Assembly: GCA_049115815.1 (NCBI GenBank)
Contig: JAGDZO010000006.1
Location: 62,001 to 126,000 of the forward strand
Source: Marinoscillum sp049115815
Lineage (GTDB): Bacteria > Bacteroidota > Bacteroidia > Cytophagales > Cyclobacteriaceae
Reading direction: 5' to 3'
Length of the DNA stretch: 64,000 bases
Shown: in pieces, positions 9,307 through 20,700 of the stretch
How the letters are laid out: every line of letters begins with the position of its first letter
Numbering within the stretch: position 1 is the first letter of the stretch
The notes under the pieces: generated by a model
What the model was told of the DNA's origin: nothing
The model's input: the letters and a program-made list of their open reading frames with translations, nothing else
Databases searched by the model: none
Program-made: the position numbers and the translations under genes

Positions 9307-10236
9307 ATGCGGATGACCTCTCTCAATAAAACTATTCTTATCATTCTGCTAGGTGTTCCTGCTACTTTATTATTGGCAGCTGACCCAGAAATGGAAAATG
9401 AGGATCATGCCGAACCTGGTAAAGGAAAGTGGGAGAAATTGCTGCAGAAGGATTATTCGGAAAATTGGGAAGTATTCTTGGGGGTACCTCATGGGTCGGT
9501 AGCCGATCTTGAAGGAGTTAATCCAGATAGCGACGGCAAGAAAGGCATTCCTCTTGGATTGGGCAATGACCCAAAGGAAGTATTTAAGATTGAAAAGGAA
9601 GGCAAGGAAACGGTACTCCACATTTCAGGCCAAATCTATGGAGGTCTTACTTCCAAAGAGGAATACGAAAATTATCACCTCCAACTTCAATTCAAGTGGG
9701 GAGAGAAAATCTGGCCTCCGAGAATTGGGAGAAAGCGTGATAGTGGACTTCTCTACCACTGCGTAGGGGAGCACGGAACTTTTTGGAATGTATGGATGCG
9801 CTCGCAGGAGTTTCAAATCCAAGAGGGAGATACAGGTGATTACTATGGATTGGCGGGAACGGAGATTGATATTCCTTCTTTTCAGCCAGAAGGCGAACGT
9901 GAATTTATCTATGCACGAGATTCAAGCATCCATCCATTTTCCAGCATCGACAGAAAAATTCAAAGCCATTGCAACAAAGGTTTTGATAATGAAAAGCCAA
10001 ACGGCGAATGGAATACCTTGGAGCTGATATGTATCGGTAGCACGAGCATCCATAAGGTGAACGGTAAGGTGGTAATGGTTTTGTACAATTCACGTCATGC
10101 AGCTGAGAATGGTGAGTTAGTACCCTTATCAAAAGGAAAAATCCAGATTCAATCCGAGGCAGCTGAGGTCTATTATAAGAACATCAACATACGGATGTTG
10201 GATGAAACTACACCTTTAGCATCTTTCTTGAAGTAG
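9307..10236 (+). CDS. DUF1080 (3-keto-disaccharide hydrolase-type) protein
   Basis: The 309-residue secreted protein starts 7 bases after the GH78 stop, so it is probably co-transcribed. After a signal peptide (TILIILLGVPATLLLA) comes a concanavalin-like DUF1080 domain: WEKLLQKDYSENWEVF, a DSGLLYHCVGEHG strand, then NGEWNTLELICIG and KGKIQIQSEAAEVYYKNI. DUF1080 proteins are annotated as 3-keto-disaccharide hydrolases, and some act on 3-keto-glycosides made by sugar oxidoreductases. No such oxidoreductase is seen in this window, so the exact substrate is open. A second DUF1080 gene lies at the right edge. Confidence 0.85.
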   Translation: MRMTSLNKTILIILLGVPATLLLAADPEMENEDHAEPGKGKWEKLLQKDYSENWEVFLGVPHGSVADLEGVNPDSDGKKGIPLGLGNDPKEVFKIEKEGKETVLHISGQIYGGLTSKEEYENYHLQLQFKWGEKIWPPRIGRKRDSGLLYHCVGEHGTFWNVWMRSQEFQIQEGDTGDYYGLAGTEIDIPSFQPEGEREFIYARDSSIHPFSSIDRKIQSHCNKGFDNEKPNGEWNTLELICIGSTSIHKVNGKVVMVLYNSRHAAENGELVPLSKGKIQIQSEAAEVYYKNINIRMLDETTPLASFLK

Positions 10237-10265
10237 CAAATTTTCAGTCTTTAATACATAATCCT

Positions 10266-11609
10266 TTGATAAAACCACTCTCAATTCTATCGTTCCTATT
10301 GATTTTGAGCACCTTTTTGTTGGCACAAAACCCAATCATACCCAACAAGGGAGCGAATGATCCACACATCAGGATTTTTGATGGAAAGGCGTACCTATCT
10401 GCTTCTCATGATAAGTCAGCAACCAACAGCAAGTTCATCATGGAAGACTGGTGGCTATGGTCTTCTGAGGATCTGGTCAATTGGGAATTGGAATCAGTCT
10501 TGAAGCCAGAAGATACTTACATAGGCAAACCATTCTCATCTTGCTGGGCGACAGATATTGCCAAACGAAATGGGAAATACTATTGGTATTTCTCGGAGGG
10601 AAACCAACAGGCAGGTGTGGTAGTTGCTGATAGTCCAAAAGGTCCTTGGAAGGATCCATTGGGCAAGCCGCTACTTACTTCAGAAATGACACCCACGGAT
10701 GAGTATGATATGGGACTCATTCAGGATGAAGAAGGAGAGTACTATATCGTTTTTGGAGTTTGGGAGTACTACATCGCCAAACTCAATGAAGACATGATCT
10801 CATTAGCCGAGAAGCCAAGGAAAATTGAGATTAACAATCCAAGGGGTCCTTACAATCTTGATGGCAAGAATACAGAGAAACCGACCGATGATAAACCGTT
10901 CATGCATGAGCGAGATGGAAAATATTATCTCTCCTGGGGCTGTTTTTATGCTGTTTCTGACAATCTCTATGGACCATATGATTATCAAGGAGCTATTTTG
11001 GAATCTTCCAGTTTTCAAAATGGCTTAGAGCGCCCTACTTGGCCTACCGGCCCTTTGCAAGGAAGACATGGCTCATTCTTCGAATGGAAAAATCAAACCT
11101 ATTTTGCTTACTGCGACATTAGCCAAACTGGTAATCGCTACTTTCGAGATACCTTCATCAGCTATGTTCATTATCGAGAAAATGGGGAAATCGCTCCGAT
11201 TCGGCTCGACTTGGTGGGAGTAGGTAACTACGACGCTGACAAAGGTGCAATTGAAGCTGAGGATTATTACGCATCTCAAGGCATGATCAAGAAGGAGACT
11301 GCTAACGGCGGATTCATCATGTCGGATGTGGATGACGGGGATTTTCTTATTTATCCTAACATCAAAGGAACCGCAGGGAAAACCAAGATTACGCTTGACC
11401 TCAAGGCCAGCGAAAAATGCCGGATAGAAATTAGAGATGGTTCTGCCGATGGAGAATTGCTAACCCAAACCAAAGTGAAACCGGTAAAGGGAAGTAAGAA
11501 TACCAGAGTGAGAATAGATCTTCCATCTACAGCGGTAGTGAATCTGTGCTTCGTGTTTAGAGGCAAAGGTAAGGACTTGATGGAACTAGATTCTTTCATT
11601 TTCAACTGA
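10266..11609 (+). CDS. GH43-type glycoside hydrolase with C-terminal CBM6-like domain
   Basis: No in-frame ATG precedes the signal peptide, so the start is TTG at 10266, giving MIKPLSILSFLLILSTFLLAQ. The five-bladed GH43 propeller (residues about 25-310) shows the expected acidic residues: Asp32 in GANDPHIR, the Asp in DEYDMGLIQD and the Glu in KPFMHERDGKYYLSWG. Residues about 320-447 form a CBM6-like sandwich (AIEAEDYYASQGM to LMELDSFIFN). GH43 enzymes are inverting beta-xylosidases, alpha-L-arabinofuranosidases and relatives. In this setting a xylose-releasing role is reasonable but unproven. It lies between the DUF1080 and sulfatase genes with short gaps. Confidence 0.9.
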   Translation: MIKPLSILSFLLILSTFLLAQNPIIPNKGANDPHIRIFDGKAYLSASHDKSATNSKFIMEDWWLWSSEDLVNWELESVLKPEDTYIGKPFSSCWATDIAKRNGKYYWYFSEGNQQAGVVVADSPKGPWKDPLGKPLLTSEMTPTDEYDMGLIQDEEGEYYIVFGVWEYYIAKLNEDMISLAEKPRKIEINNPRGPYNLDGKNTEKPTDDKPFMHERDGKYYLSWGCFYAVSDNLYGPYDYQGAILESSSFQNGLERPTWPTGPLQGRHGSFFEWKNQTYFAYCDISQTGNRYFRDTFISYVHYRENGEIAPIRLDLVGVGNYDADKGAIEAEDYYASQGMIKKETANGGFIMSDVDDGDFLIYPNIKGTAGKTKITLDLKASEKCRIEIRDGSADGELLTQTKVKPVKGSKNTRVRIDLPSTAVVNLCFVFRGKGKDLMELDSFIFN

Positions 11610-11650
11610 TTATACGGTTTGAAGAAGGCTAACTCAACATTTATCAATCA

Positions 11651-13087
11651 ATGAAAACTTCAGCACAAACAAGATTAGAAAACATAGGCTTGGCATCTCG
11701 TGTGCTTATTCTAATTCTAGTTGTTTCGTCACTCAATGCCTGCAGTCCTCTAGTCTCCAAGGATGCCAAACCCAATATTGTGTTGATTAACATAGACGAT
11801 ATGGGTTGGAAGGATGTAGGCTTCATGGGTAGTGATTATTATGAAACGCCTCACATTGATCAGCTGGCGAGTCAAGGAATGATTTTCAGCAACGGGTACT
11901 CTGCTTCCGCAAATTGTGCACCGAGTCGAGCTTGCTTAATGACAGGCAAGTGGACACCAAGACACGGTATTTACACGGTGAATTCATCTGAGAGGGGAGA
12001 ATCAAAAGATCGAAAGCTGATACCAACCGAAAACACAACGATACTTTCCAAGGAGCATCCTGTGATCCCGAGTATATTGAAGCATGAAGGCTATACGACT
12101 ATCCATGCCGGTAAATGGCACTTAAGTAAAGAACCGCTTGATTATGGATTTGATGTGAATATCGGAGGTGGATTTAATGGCATGCCTCGAAGTTATTATC
12201 CGCCTTACGGCAATGTAAACCTAGAAGGAGGAGAAGATCAATTGCTCACAGATTTGATTATGGAGAAGGCAATAGAATTTGTTGATTCAGCGAGTGGTCC
12301 ATTCTTTATTTACTATTCACCATATGCGGTTCATACCCCTATCACGCCAGTAGTACCCCTTATTGAAAAATACAAAGGCAAAACAGGAGCTAATGGACAG
12401 GACAATCAAGCTTATGCTACCATGGTGGAAAACGTGGATAGGAATATAGGTTTACTTATCTCAAGCTTAAAAGCGAAAGGTGTATTCGACAATACCTTGA
12501 TAGTCTTCACGTCTGATAATGGAGGTTTGTATGGGATCACCAAGCAACTTCCGCTGCGAGCAGGTAAAGGGGCTTATTATGAGGGTGGTATTCGTGAACC
12601 ATTTTTCATAATGCTCAAGGGTAAAATAGTTGCAAATTCTACAAGTCAGATACCTGTTACCAGCCTTGATATTTTTCCTACCTTGATGCACTATGCTGGT
12701 GCGGACGTGAATGATTTATTACTCGATGGAGTCAATTTGGCTCCCATCTTAGAGAGCAAGAAGAATGATTTAACCCGACCTCTTTTTTGGCATTTTCCGA
12801 TTTACTTAGAAGCTTATAATGTCAACAATAACCAAAATCGTGACCCACTTTTCAGAACACGCCCTGGCTCAGCAGTTAGGTTGGGTGATTGGAAGCTCCA
12901 TTATTATTTTGAGAATAATGAAATGGAGTTGTACAATCTTTCTCGAGATATAGGAGAGCAGGAAAATCTGGCAGATATAGAACCAAAGAAGAGAGACGAG
13001 CTACTTGTTTTGCTTCAAAATTGGTGGACTGAAACCAATGCTCCAATCCCAACTGAGCTAAACCCGGAATTTGAGGGAGGTACTTGA
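11651..13087 (+). CDS. S1-family sulfatase, lipoprotein (1 of 4)
   Basis: The 478-residue protein has a long N-region and a lipobox-like SLNAC. The S1 core begins PNIVLINIDDMGWKDVG, with the metal-binding Asp pair. The maturation signature is CAPSRACLMTGKW, in which Cys89 would be converted to formylglycine. HAGKWHLS and VFTSDNGG supply further conserved active-site residues. The C-terminal part ends in the usual small subdomain (PRPLFWHFP-like, WKLHYYFENNEMELYNL). It would remove sulfate esters from oligosaccharides; the position on the sugar is unknown. It closes the 6.1-13.1 kb unit, about 250 bases before the regulator. A formylglycine-generating enzyme must lie elsewhere. Confidence 0.94.
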   Translation: MKTSAQTRLENIGLASRVLILILVVSSLNACSPLVSKDAKPNIVLINIDDMGWKDVGFMGSDYYETPHIDQLASQGMIFSNGYSASANCAPSRACLMTGKWTPRHGIYTVNSSERGESKDRKLIPTENTTILSKEHPVIPSILKHEGYTTIHAGKWHLSKEPLDYGFDVNIGGGFNGMPRSYYPPYGNVNLEGGEDQLLTDLIMEKAIEFVDSASGPFFIYYSPYAVHTPITPVVPLIEKYKGKTGANGQDNQAYATMVENVDRNIGLLISSLKAKGVFDNTLIVFTSDNGGLYGITKQLPLRAGKGAYYEGGIREPFFIMLKGKIVANSTSQIPVTSLDIFPTLMHYAGADVNDLLLDGVNLAPILESKKNDLTRPLFWHFPIYLEAYNVNNNQNRDPLFRTRPGSAVRLGDWKLHYYFENNEMELYNLSRDIGEQENLADIEPKKRDELLVLLQNWWTETNAPIPTELNPEFEGGT

Positions 13088-13340
13088 TATCTGAACATTG
13101 ATCTGAGAATTGTATTATCTTATATAGGATGCAATAAAACGATTGAGAAATTAATTAAATGCTTAAATTCAATTCTTATCATCTTTGAGCTCTGAGCCAA
13201 AAAATAATTGGAAAAGATAGACGATATATACAGCCGGAACTATGAAAAATAACTCACCCTATGGCATACCAAAAGTGACTTGTTTGCTTCAATGCGCAAG
13301 AATCAGTGAGTATTTTTGATTGAGTTGACCAACTTTTAGT

Positions 13341-16300
13341 ATGAATAATATCAGCACATTCTATAATTATCAAAGATCATTTCGAGTGATTCTATTAGTG
13401 TGTTTCGCATTAATCAGTTCTACTGGATTAGAAGGTCAGAATCGATTTAGCAAATTCCGTCACATCTCCACCTCCGATGGTTTCGCACTGAATTCTGTCA
13501 ATTCGTTCGCGCAAGACGAGCAGGGGATGATGTGGTTCGGTACTAGAAATGGTCTAATCAGATACGATGGAGTGAATCTGAAAGTAATGCGCCGGGAGTC
13601 AGGTGCCGTGGAGCGATTGGGTGTCAACGATATCTATACCATCCATCTTGACGGGAGCAAGGGAGTGTGGATAGGCTCAAGGTATGGATTGAGTTTTTAC
13701 CATAACAAATCTTCTCAAACTGAGGATTTGGAGTGGTTTCAATCAGCTACGTCCACATCTACGCTTCGCAGGGTATTTGATATTCTCAGGATAAATAAAG
13801 ATCAAGTACTAATAGGTGGGGGTAGCGGAGTTGAAGTTTACAATGAGTCCACCAAGAAGCTAGTCGTGAATCGCTTTGATCCTAACGATCCTACTTCGAT
13901 TAATTCCAATAGAATAGTCAGCTTCTATCAGTCCAAAATAGATAGTACGATATGGGTTGGTACAAGGAGTGGGCTCAATCAAGTAGTCTCTAATAAGGAT
14001 GGAAAGCTAACATTTAAGAGAATTGAACTCGACCCAGTGGATCAATCCAATTTTCACATTCAGGCGATAAGCGAAGATCGGCTTGGGAATGTTTGGGTAG
14101 GCACTTCGACTGGCCTATTCATCAGACAATCGGAAGAGGAAACATTTAGACCTTTTGAAAGTATCTCCAATGATCAATTGACCAATCCTAATGTAAGATG
14201 CTTGACAATAGATGGCGAGAATAGGCTTTGGGTAGGTACGTTTGATGGTCTGAATATTATTGACTCAGAATTCAAATTAGTACAAGGAATTAGACATAAT
14301 CCTCAAAATCCCGATGGTTTGAAAGGGAACAATATCCGAGCATTGTTCACAGATAAAAACGGTGGAGTTTGGGTAGGTACTTATTATGGTGGGGTGCATT
14401 ATTGGAGTGGAAACCTTGTGAGTTTCGAAAAAATAGATGAGCGCAGTGGTACTCAGCTGGGCTACAATGTGGTGAACTCCATTGTAGAGGATGAAAGGGG
14501 CAACATCTATTTTGGTTCTGAGGGCAATGGAATCACGACTTATAATATTGAGAATGGTGATTTTAGATCCATAAGCCAGTTGATAAGCAATGAGTCTCTT
14601 GGATCTATAAAGGTGAAAGAAGTACTGTATGAAGGAAATGGTAAATTTTGGATAGGAACCTTTGATAATGGAGTGGTTGAGCTCAACCTAACCAAAAAAG
14701 ATTTGAAAGAATACAATACTACTAATAGCGGCATTTCATCTAATCGAGTAGTATCATTGGCTTCTACAGCCGATGGCAATCTTTGGATCGGCAACTTAAG
14801 CAGCGGGCTTGACCTATTTGAGACTAACAATAATCGTTTTACAAGATTCACAGCTACATCCGGTAGTTCCGCCATTACTTATAACAATGTTAGGTCTCTA
14901 TTGGTAACCAAATCAGGTGATCTATATGTAGGGAGTGGAGCTGGATTATCCGTCTTATCTGCAAAATCCTATAAAAACAGAGAATTCGTATTTGAAAGTT
15001 TTCAGCTGGAGAATGGTGAAGTTGATAACCTGGCATATCATGACATAGTCGAAGATAACAATGGGAAAATCTGGTTGGCAACACTATCATCAGGCCTGTT
15101 GTATGTTGAAGAGGGCAAATTGATCCTTTCTGGCTTGAGTGATATTTCCAGCGTTTTCGCTATTGAAGAAGGGGAGGAAGGCGTTTTGTGGTTAAGTACA
15201 GAAAAAGGTATTGTGCGATTTGATCCGGTTACTCTTGAGCGGAAGGTGTTCAATAGGAAAGACGGTCTGCATGCCAATGAATTCAATCGAGGAGCAAGCC
15301 TGAAAGCATCTGATGGTAAGATTTATTTTGGAGGGGCTCTGGGAGTTTCGGCATTTCATCCTGAGACTCTGGATATAACCAATAATCAAGCACCTAAAGT
15401 TGTACTGACAAAATTCGTACTAGGTGAAGAAGAATTACAGCCTAATGATGATACTGAAATTCTTGCTGAGCCGATAGAGTATACAAGCAGCCTCACCCTG
15501 GACTATGATCAGAATATATTTTCGGTACATTTTGCCATGCCCAATTTTGTCAAATCTGACAAAAACACCTATTCATATAGACTCATAGGGTTGAATGACA
15601 ATTGGGTGAATACCTCAAATCCCTTTGTTTCTTTCACCATTCAGCGTGGAGGAAACTATGTATTTGAAGTAAAGGGGATCAATAGCGACGGACTGGAAAG
15701 CACTGAGATTACATCTTTAGAAATCGAGGTTAAGGATGCTCCTTGGCTCACCATTTGGGCTTTCATGATTTACATTATATTGTTTATGTCAGCATTGTTG
15801 GTCTTTATTTTCTTCTTCAAATCCCGAATCAACTTGCAGCACCAACTTGAGGCAGAAACGCGGGAGTTTTTACACCAGCAGGAGATCAATAAGCAGAAGC
15901 TTCAGTTCTTCACAAACATTTCGCATGAATTCAGAACACCACTAACCCTGATATCCGGCCCACTTGAAAAATTGATTTCTGAATATAAAGGTCCGAGTTA
16001 TGTTTTCAGACAATTGTTGGTCATCAAAAAGAATACAGATCAGCTCTTCAAACTCATCAATGAGTTGATGGATTTTCGTAAGCTTGAGAACAAACAAATG
16101 TCTCTTCAAGCGGCAGAGGGCAATATCGTTCTATTTGCAAAGGAGATATTCTTATCTTTTGATCAGCATGCAAAGCTCAATAAGTTGGATTACTCTTTTC
16201 ATTCGGATCAGCCTGAGATTAAGGTCTTTTTTGATCGCGATAAATTAGAGAAGACTCTATACAATCTAATATCCAATGCTTTTAAATACACTGAAGCAAA

Positions 16301-17486
16301 AGGGAAAATAACAGTAAATATTACGCGCGCCAAGAAGAAAGTAAGCATCTCTGTGAAAGACAATGGGATGGGAATCTCTCCTGATCACCTGGAGAAAATC
16401 TTTGATCGGTTTTATGAAATCCCCAAATCCAAGTCACAAAGCAAGTACAAGCAAGGTTCAGGAATTGGTCTGGCGATAGCAAAAAACATCGTAGAACTTC
16501 ACAAGGGGGAATTAACTGCCACAAGTACAGAAGGCGAGGGGAGTGATTTTGTCATGACGTTAAGATTGGGACAAGACCATCTCATGCCAGATGAAATAAT
16601 CTCCACTTTTAAGAATAGCGAAGATGTCTCACAATATGTGTTAGATAAAGATGTCTTGGCAGTAGAAGAGAGTGCTACTGTAGAATGGGAAGGAGAAGAA
16701 TTCAATGAAAATGCTCCTAAAGTGCTTATTGTAGAAGATAATGTAGGAATCAGCAGTTTCATGAAGGATGTGATGCGCAAGGAATACAGCGTGACAGTAG
16801 CCGAAAATGGAGCTCTAGGGTATAAGGAAGCACTATCCTCGCTTCCTGATTTGATCATAAGTGATGTGATGATGCCAGTTATGGACGGAATCGAGCTTTG
16901 CTCTAAAATCAAGACGGATATCCGCACCAGTCATATACCGTTCATTTTGCTCACTGCACGTACTTCTTTGATTTATAAGTATGATGGATTGGAGTCTGGA
17001 GCTGATGAATATCTCAGTAAGCCGTTTGAAATCAAAGAACTACTGCTTAAGTGCAGGAATATCCTTAGTACGCAAGAAAAACTAAAAGCGCGCTTTGCTG
17101 AAGTGGGAGAAGTGCCAACATCCGAAGCTCCGGTAGACTCAATAGATGAGGTCATGATGAATAAGGCCATTCATATCATTCGGGAGAACATTGGGAATGA
17201 GTTTTTTGGCATTCAGATGTTATGTGATCAGCTAGGTATGAGCAGATCATTGCTCTTTACTAAGTTCAAAGTGTGGACCAATCAGACACCTAATGATTAT
17301 ATACTTACAGCAAGAATGAAGAAAGCAGCCTCCTTGATTGAGCAAAACAAAGTCAACATTTCTCAGATTGGCTATATGGTGGGATTCAAAAGCGCCAATT
17401 ATTTCTCGAAATCTTTTAAAAAGCATTTTTCCATAAGTCCAAAGGCATATGCCCAAAAGTTCGCTGAGAGCCTTGGAATGGACTAA
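13341..17486 (+). CDS. Hybrid two-component system regulator (HTCS)
   Basis: One 1381-residue chain holds a whole signalling pathway. After a signal sequence, residues about 35-700 are Reg_prop propeller repeats (GMMWFGTRNGLIRYDG, KGVWIGSRYGL and others), then a Y_Y_Y domain and a membrane segment at about 803-826. Inside are HisKA (His862 in NISHEFRTPLTLISGPL), HATPase (NAFKYTEAKG, DNGMGIS, GSGIGLAIAKN), a receiver (KVLIVEDN, phospho-acceptor Asp1175 in SDVMMPVMDG, then SKPF) and an AraC-type HTH at about 1271-1372. HTCS proteins sense an oligosaccharide in the periplasm and activate their own PUL. Its place directly upstream of susC supports this, and the repeated 23-nt element is a candidate target. 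Confidence 0.97.
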   Translation: MNNISTFYNYQRSFRVILLVCFALISSTGLEGQNRFSKFRHISTSDGFALNSVNSFAQDEQGMMWFGTRNGLIRYDGVNLKVMRRESGAVERLGVNDIYTIHLDGSKGVWIGSRYGLSFYHNKSSQTEDLEWFQSATSTSTLRRVFDILRINKDQVLIGGGSGVEVYNESTKKLVVNRFDPNDPTSINSNRIVSFYQSKIDSTIWVGTRSGLNQVVSNKDGKLTFKRIELDPVDQSNFHIQAISEDRLGNVWVGTSTGLFIRQSEEETFRPFESISNDQLTNPNVRCLTIDGENRLWVGTFDGLNIIDSEFKLVQGIRHNPQNPDGLKGNNIRALFTDKNGGVWVGTYYGGVHYWSGNLVSFEKIDERSGTQLGYNVVNSIVEDERGNIYFGSEGNGITTYNIENGDFRSISQLISNESLGSIKVKEVLYEGNGKFWIGTFDNGVVELNLTKKDLKEYNTTNSGISSNRVVSLASTADGNLWIGNLSSGLDLFETNNNRFTRFTATSGSSAITYNNVRSLLVTKSGDLYVGSGAGLSVLSAKSYKNREFVFESFQLENGEVDNLAYHDIVEDNNGKIWLATLSSGLLYVEEGKLILSGLSDISSVFAIEEGEEGVLWLSTEKGIVRFDPVTLERKVFNRKDGLHANEFNRGASLKASDGKIYFGGALGVSAFHPETLDITNNQAPKVVLTKFVLGEEELQPNDDTEILAEPIEYTSSLTLDYDQNIFSVHFAMPNFVKSDKNTYSYRLIGLNDNWVNTSNPFVSFTIQRGGNYVFEVKGINSDGLESTEITSLEIEVKDAPWLTIWAFMIYIILFMSALLVFIFFFKSRINLQHQLEAETREFLHQQEINKQKLQFFTNISHEFRTPLTLISGPLEKLISEYKGPSYVFRQLLVIKKNTDQLFKLINELMDFRKLENKQMSLQAAEGNIVLFAKEIFLSFDQHAKLNKLDYSFHSDQPEIKVFFDRDKLEKTLYNLISNAFKYTEAKGKITVNITRAKKKVSISVKDNGMGISPDHLEKIFDRFYEIPKSKSQSKYKQGSGIGLAIAKNIVELHKGELTATSTEGEGSDFVMTLRLGQDHLMPDEIISTFKNSEDVSQYVLDKDVLAVEESATVEWEGEEFNENAPKVLIVEDNVGISSFMKDVMRKEYSVTVAENGALGYKEALSSLPDLIISDVMMPVMDGIELCSKIKTDIRTSHIPFILLTARTSLIYKYDGLESGADEYLSKPFEIKELLLKCRNILSTQEKLKARFAEVGEVPTSEAPVDSIDEVMMNKAIHIIRENIGNEFFGIQMLCDQLGMSRSLLFTKFKVWTNQTPNDYILTARMKKAASLIEQNKVNISQIGYMVGFKSANYFSKSFKKHFSISPKAYAQKFAESLGMD

Positions 17487-17509
17487 ATGCCCTCTTGTTT
17501 GGCTCTAAG

Positions 17510-17532
17510 ACGATTTTACCACTTTTCTGGAC
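17510..17532 (+). promoter_or_regulatory. Putative PUL regulatory element, copy 2 (susC)
   Basis: The element reads ACGATTTTACC, then ACTTTTCTGGAC, and is the clearest copy. It starts 24 nt after the HTCS stop and ends 198 nt before the susC start, so the susC leader is long. Two TTTT tracts 9 nt apart (ATTTTACC and CTTTTCTGG) give it a weak direct-repeat look. Confidence 0.65.
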
Positions 17533-17730
17533 AATAATATTTCTTGTAATTAATTGCTTTGAAGAGGTTAAACTAGGAAAAAATCAATTTGATGGTAGTC
17601 TAGTGAGGCTTTGTTAAGAGAAGTGAAAATACTTAGCGCTGTTATTACAAACTTCTCTTTTCGGCTTCAGACAGTTCACCTTAAAATGATCGGACCTAAA
17701 ACTGATTAATTGAAACTTTAACAATGCTAG

Positions 17731-20700
17731 ATGATGAAGAAAATTTACAAATTACTGCGATCGAGCATTACCCTTATTGCAGTTATGGCTGTATTGACAG
17801 GGTATGCGCAGGATCAAACTGTTACGGGACGAGTCACGTCTGACGATTCACCGGAAGGTTTGCCGGGAGTTACCGTGCTTATCAAAGGCACTACTACTGG
17901 TACAATCACTGATATAGACGGAAACTATAGAATATCCGCTTCTTCAGATGATATACTTACTTTTAGCTTTATAGGCTTTGAGCTGAGCGAAGCGCCAGTG
18001 AATGGTAGGTCTGTGATCGATGTGAAAATGGAATATGACCTAGAGCAACTCGACGAAGTTGTTGTTATTGGTTATGGAGAGCAAAATCGTAGAGACGTTA
18101 CTGGATCTATTGTATCAGTAAAAGCGGATGCATTGGCTCAATCTACTCCGGTAAGTGCGCTTGAAGGAATGAGAGGACGTTTGTCAGGTGTAAACATTAC
18201 AGCAAATGGGGCTCCAGGAGAAGCAGCCGATATTAAAATACGAGGTACTTCTACACTGAATGCGGGTACTGGTCCACTCTACGTAGTAGATGGTCAGCAA
18301 CTGGATAACATTGACAACTTGAATCCAGATGATATTGCTTCTGTTGAAGTTTTGAAAGATGGATCTTCAGCTGCGATATACGGTTCTAAGTCTGCAAATG
18401 GTGTAATCATTGTGACTACTAAGAAGGGTAAGTCAGGAGAGACTAAGATTGATGCGAGCTATATCAGAAGTTATACTTCTTTAGCAACCAAGATCCCAGT
18501 ATCCAATACCCGTCAGGCTAGACAGTATGAAATAGCAAGAAATGGTAATCTAGATGCTCAATCTGCTGCTACACCATCAGATTCACTTTCTCAATTGTTC
18601 AATCAGGATTATGATTATCAAGAACTCATCACACGTTTAGGGGTAAGAGATCAGTTAGGACTTTCATTGAGCGGAGGAACAGAAGATGCCAATTTCTACT
18701 GGAACACCGGTTACCTACAGCAAGAAGGTGTAGTTAAAAACTCATTCTACAATCGTTTCAATAGTACTTTGAATGTCAATTTCAAGGTTCGTGATAAGAT
18801 CAATGCTGGTACAAGATTGATGGTTTCTTTCGCTGAGCGGAATGGACTAAATGAAGGTGCTGTGTTTGGGCAGCTCTCTACTCACTTCCCATATCTACCA
18901 TATAGAGATACGGATGGTACATACGTAGGTCAGACTTCAAGTCAGCAAAACGTAGTAGCAGAAACCATCTTTACAGAAAGAATCAGAAGAGATTTCGATG
19001 GTCAGGTGTTCAACTTTTTAGAGTATCAAATCTTGCCTTCACTTAAATTCAAGACCACTTTAGGTTTGATCTACGAATTGCGTAGAGACAATGATTTCAA
19101 CCCTAGTATCGTACAAGCAAGAGGGGCTGCTGCAAGTGGTAACGAAATCACTCGTCTTAATTTCAGTATGCAACAAGAGAATTATTTGACTTGGCGTCAA
19201 AAGTTTGGTGATCATAATGTGTCTTTACTCGCTGGTACACAGTTCCAGACTTGGAAAAATGAGACTTCTAGGCTAGAGGCTATTGCATTCAACAATGACT
19301 TGATTAGCACATTCAATAACGTAAGTGCAGAAAACATAGCTGCAACATCATCTGAGACAGCACATGCATTGGTTTCGCAGTACGCGCGAGCTACGTATGA
19401 TTATAAAGGAAAGTATCTTTTTGCAGCCACTGTTAGAAGAGATGGTTCTTCTAGGTTCGGTACTGAGAATCAGTATGGTATCTTCCCCGCAGCATCTGTT
19501 GGTTGGAGAGTATCTGATGAGGCATTCATGACTCCATTGACTAGTGTGCTTTCTGATTTCAAATTGAGAGCAAGTTATGCACAGAATGGTAATGAGCGAA
19601 TTGGAAATTTTGATAGCCGTTCGTTGTATTCGCCAGGAGCTAACTACAATGGCTTGAATGGTATCAGCCAGACTCAATTGGGTAACCCTAATTTGGTTTG
19701 GGAAAACACAACTCAAATTAACTACGGTGTTGATTTAGGCTTATTCGGTGGTAAGATCACCGCGACAGTTGATGTTTATAGCAAGGTAACGGATGACCTT
19801 CTTTATGATACTCCACTTCCTCCGGAAACTGGTTTTACTCAGATTACCAACAACATTGGTAAAATTGAAAACAGAGGAGTTGAATTGTTTTTGAGCGGTT
19901 CACCTATTGACAACAAAGATTTCCAATGGTTCACTAGTTTCAATATCGCAACCAACGAAAACGAAATCTTGGATCTAGCCGAGAAAGATGGCCAGTTCCT
20001 TCAGAACTATTATATCTACCAAGAAGGTGGATCTATCGGAGATTTTCATGGGTATACTGTAGAAGGTGTATTTGCTTATGACGAGTCAAATGCTTTTGAT
20101 AATGACGGAAACCAATTGACTCCAATATTTGATGAAGATGGAGCATTCGTAAACTATGAGTTGAATGGTTCCGAATACAGCGGAGACATCAATCAAATCA
20201 CTTTCCAAGGAGTACCATTGAAAGGTGGAAATGTTCATTGGAAAGATCATAACGGTGATTTCGAAATTGATCCTATCAATGACAGAACGGTTATTGGCCA
20301 AGGTGTACCTAAATTCTTCGGTGGATTCTACAATGAATTCAAGTACAAGGGGATTAAACTATCAATATTGTTTGATTACAACTTTGGTAACGACATCTAC
20401 AGAAGATATGATGAGATCCGTAATCAAAGAATGGTAAGAACAGTACTTCCTGGTCCTGACAGAATCGACAATGCGTGGTATAAGCCAGGTGATGTGGCTC
20501 AATATCCTTCACTTTGGTCTAGTGAAGCAGCTAGAAACAACTTCTTAGGAAATTCTTATTGGGTAGATGATGCAGACTTCATCAAGTTGAGATCTGTGAG
20601 AATCGATTACACATTTCCAAAGGATATCGTCAGCAAGACTGGCATTCTTTCGAATGTATCGATTTATGCCTCAGGTAACAATCTTCTTACATGGACCAAC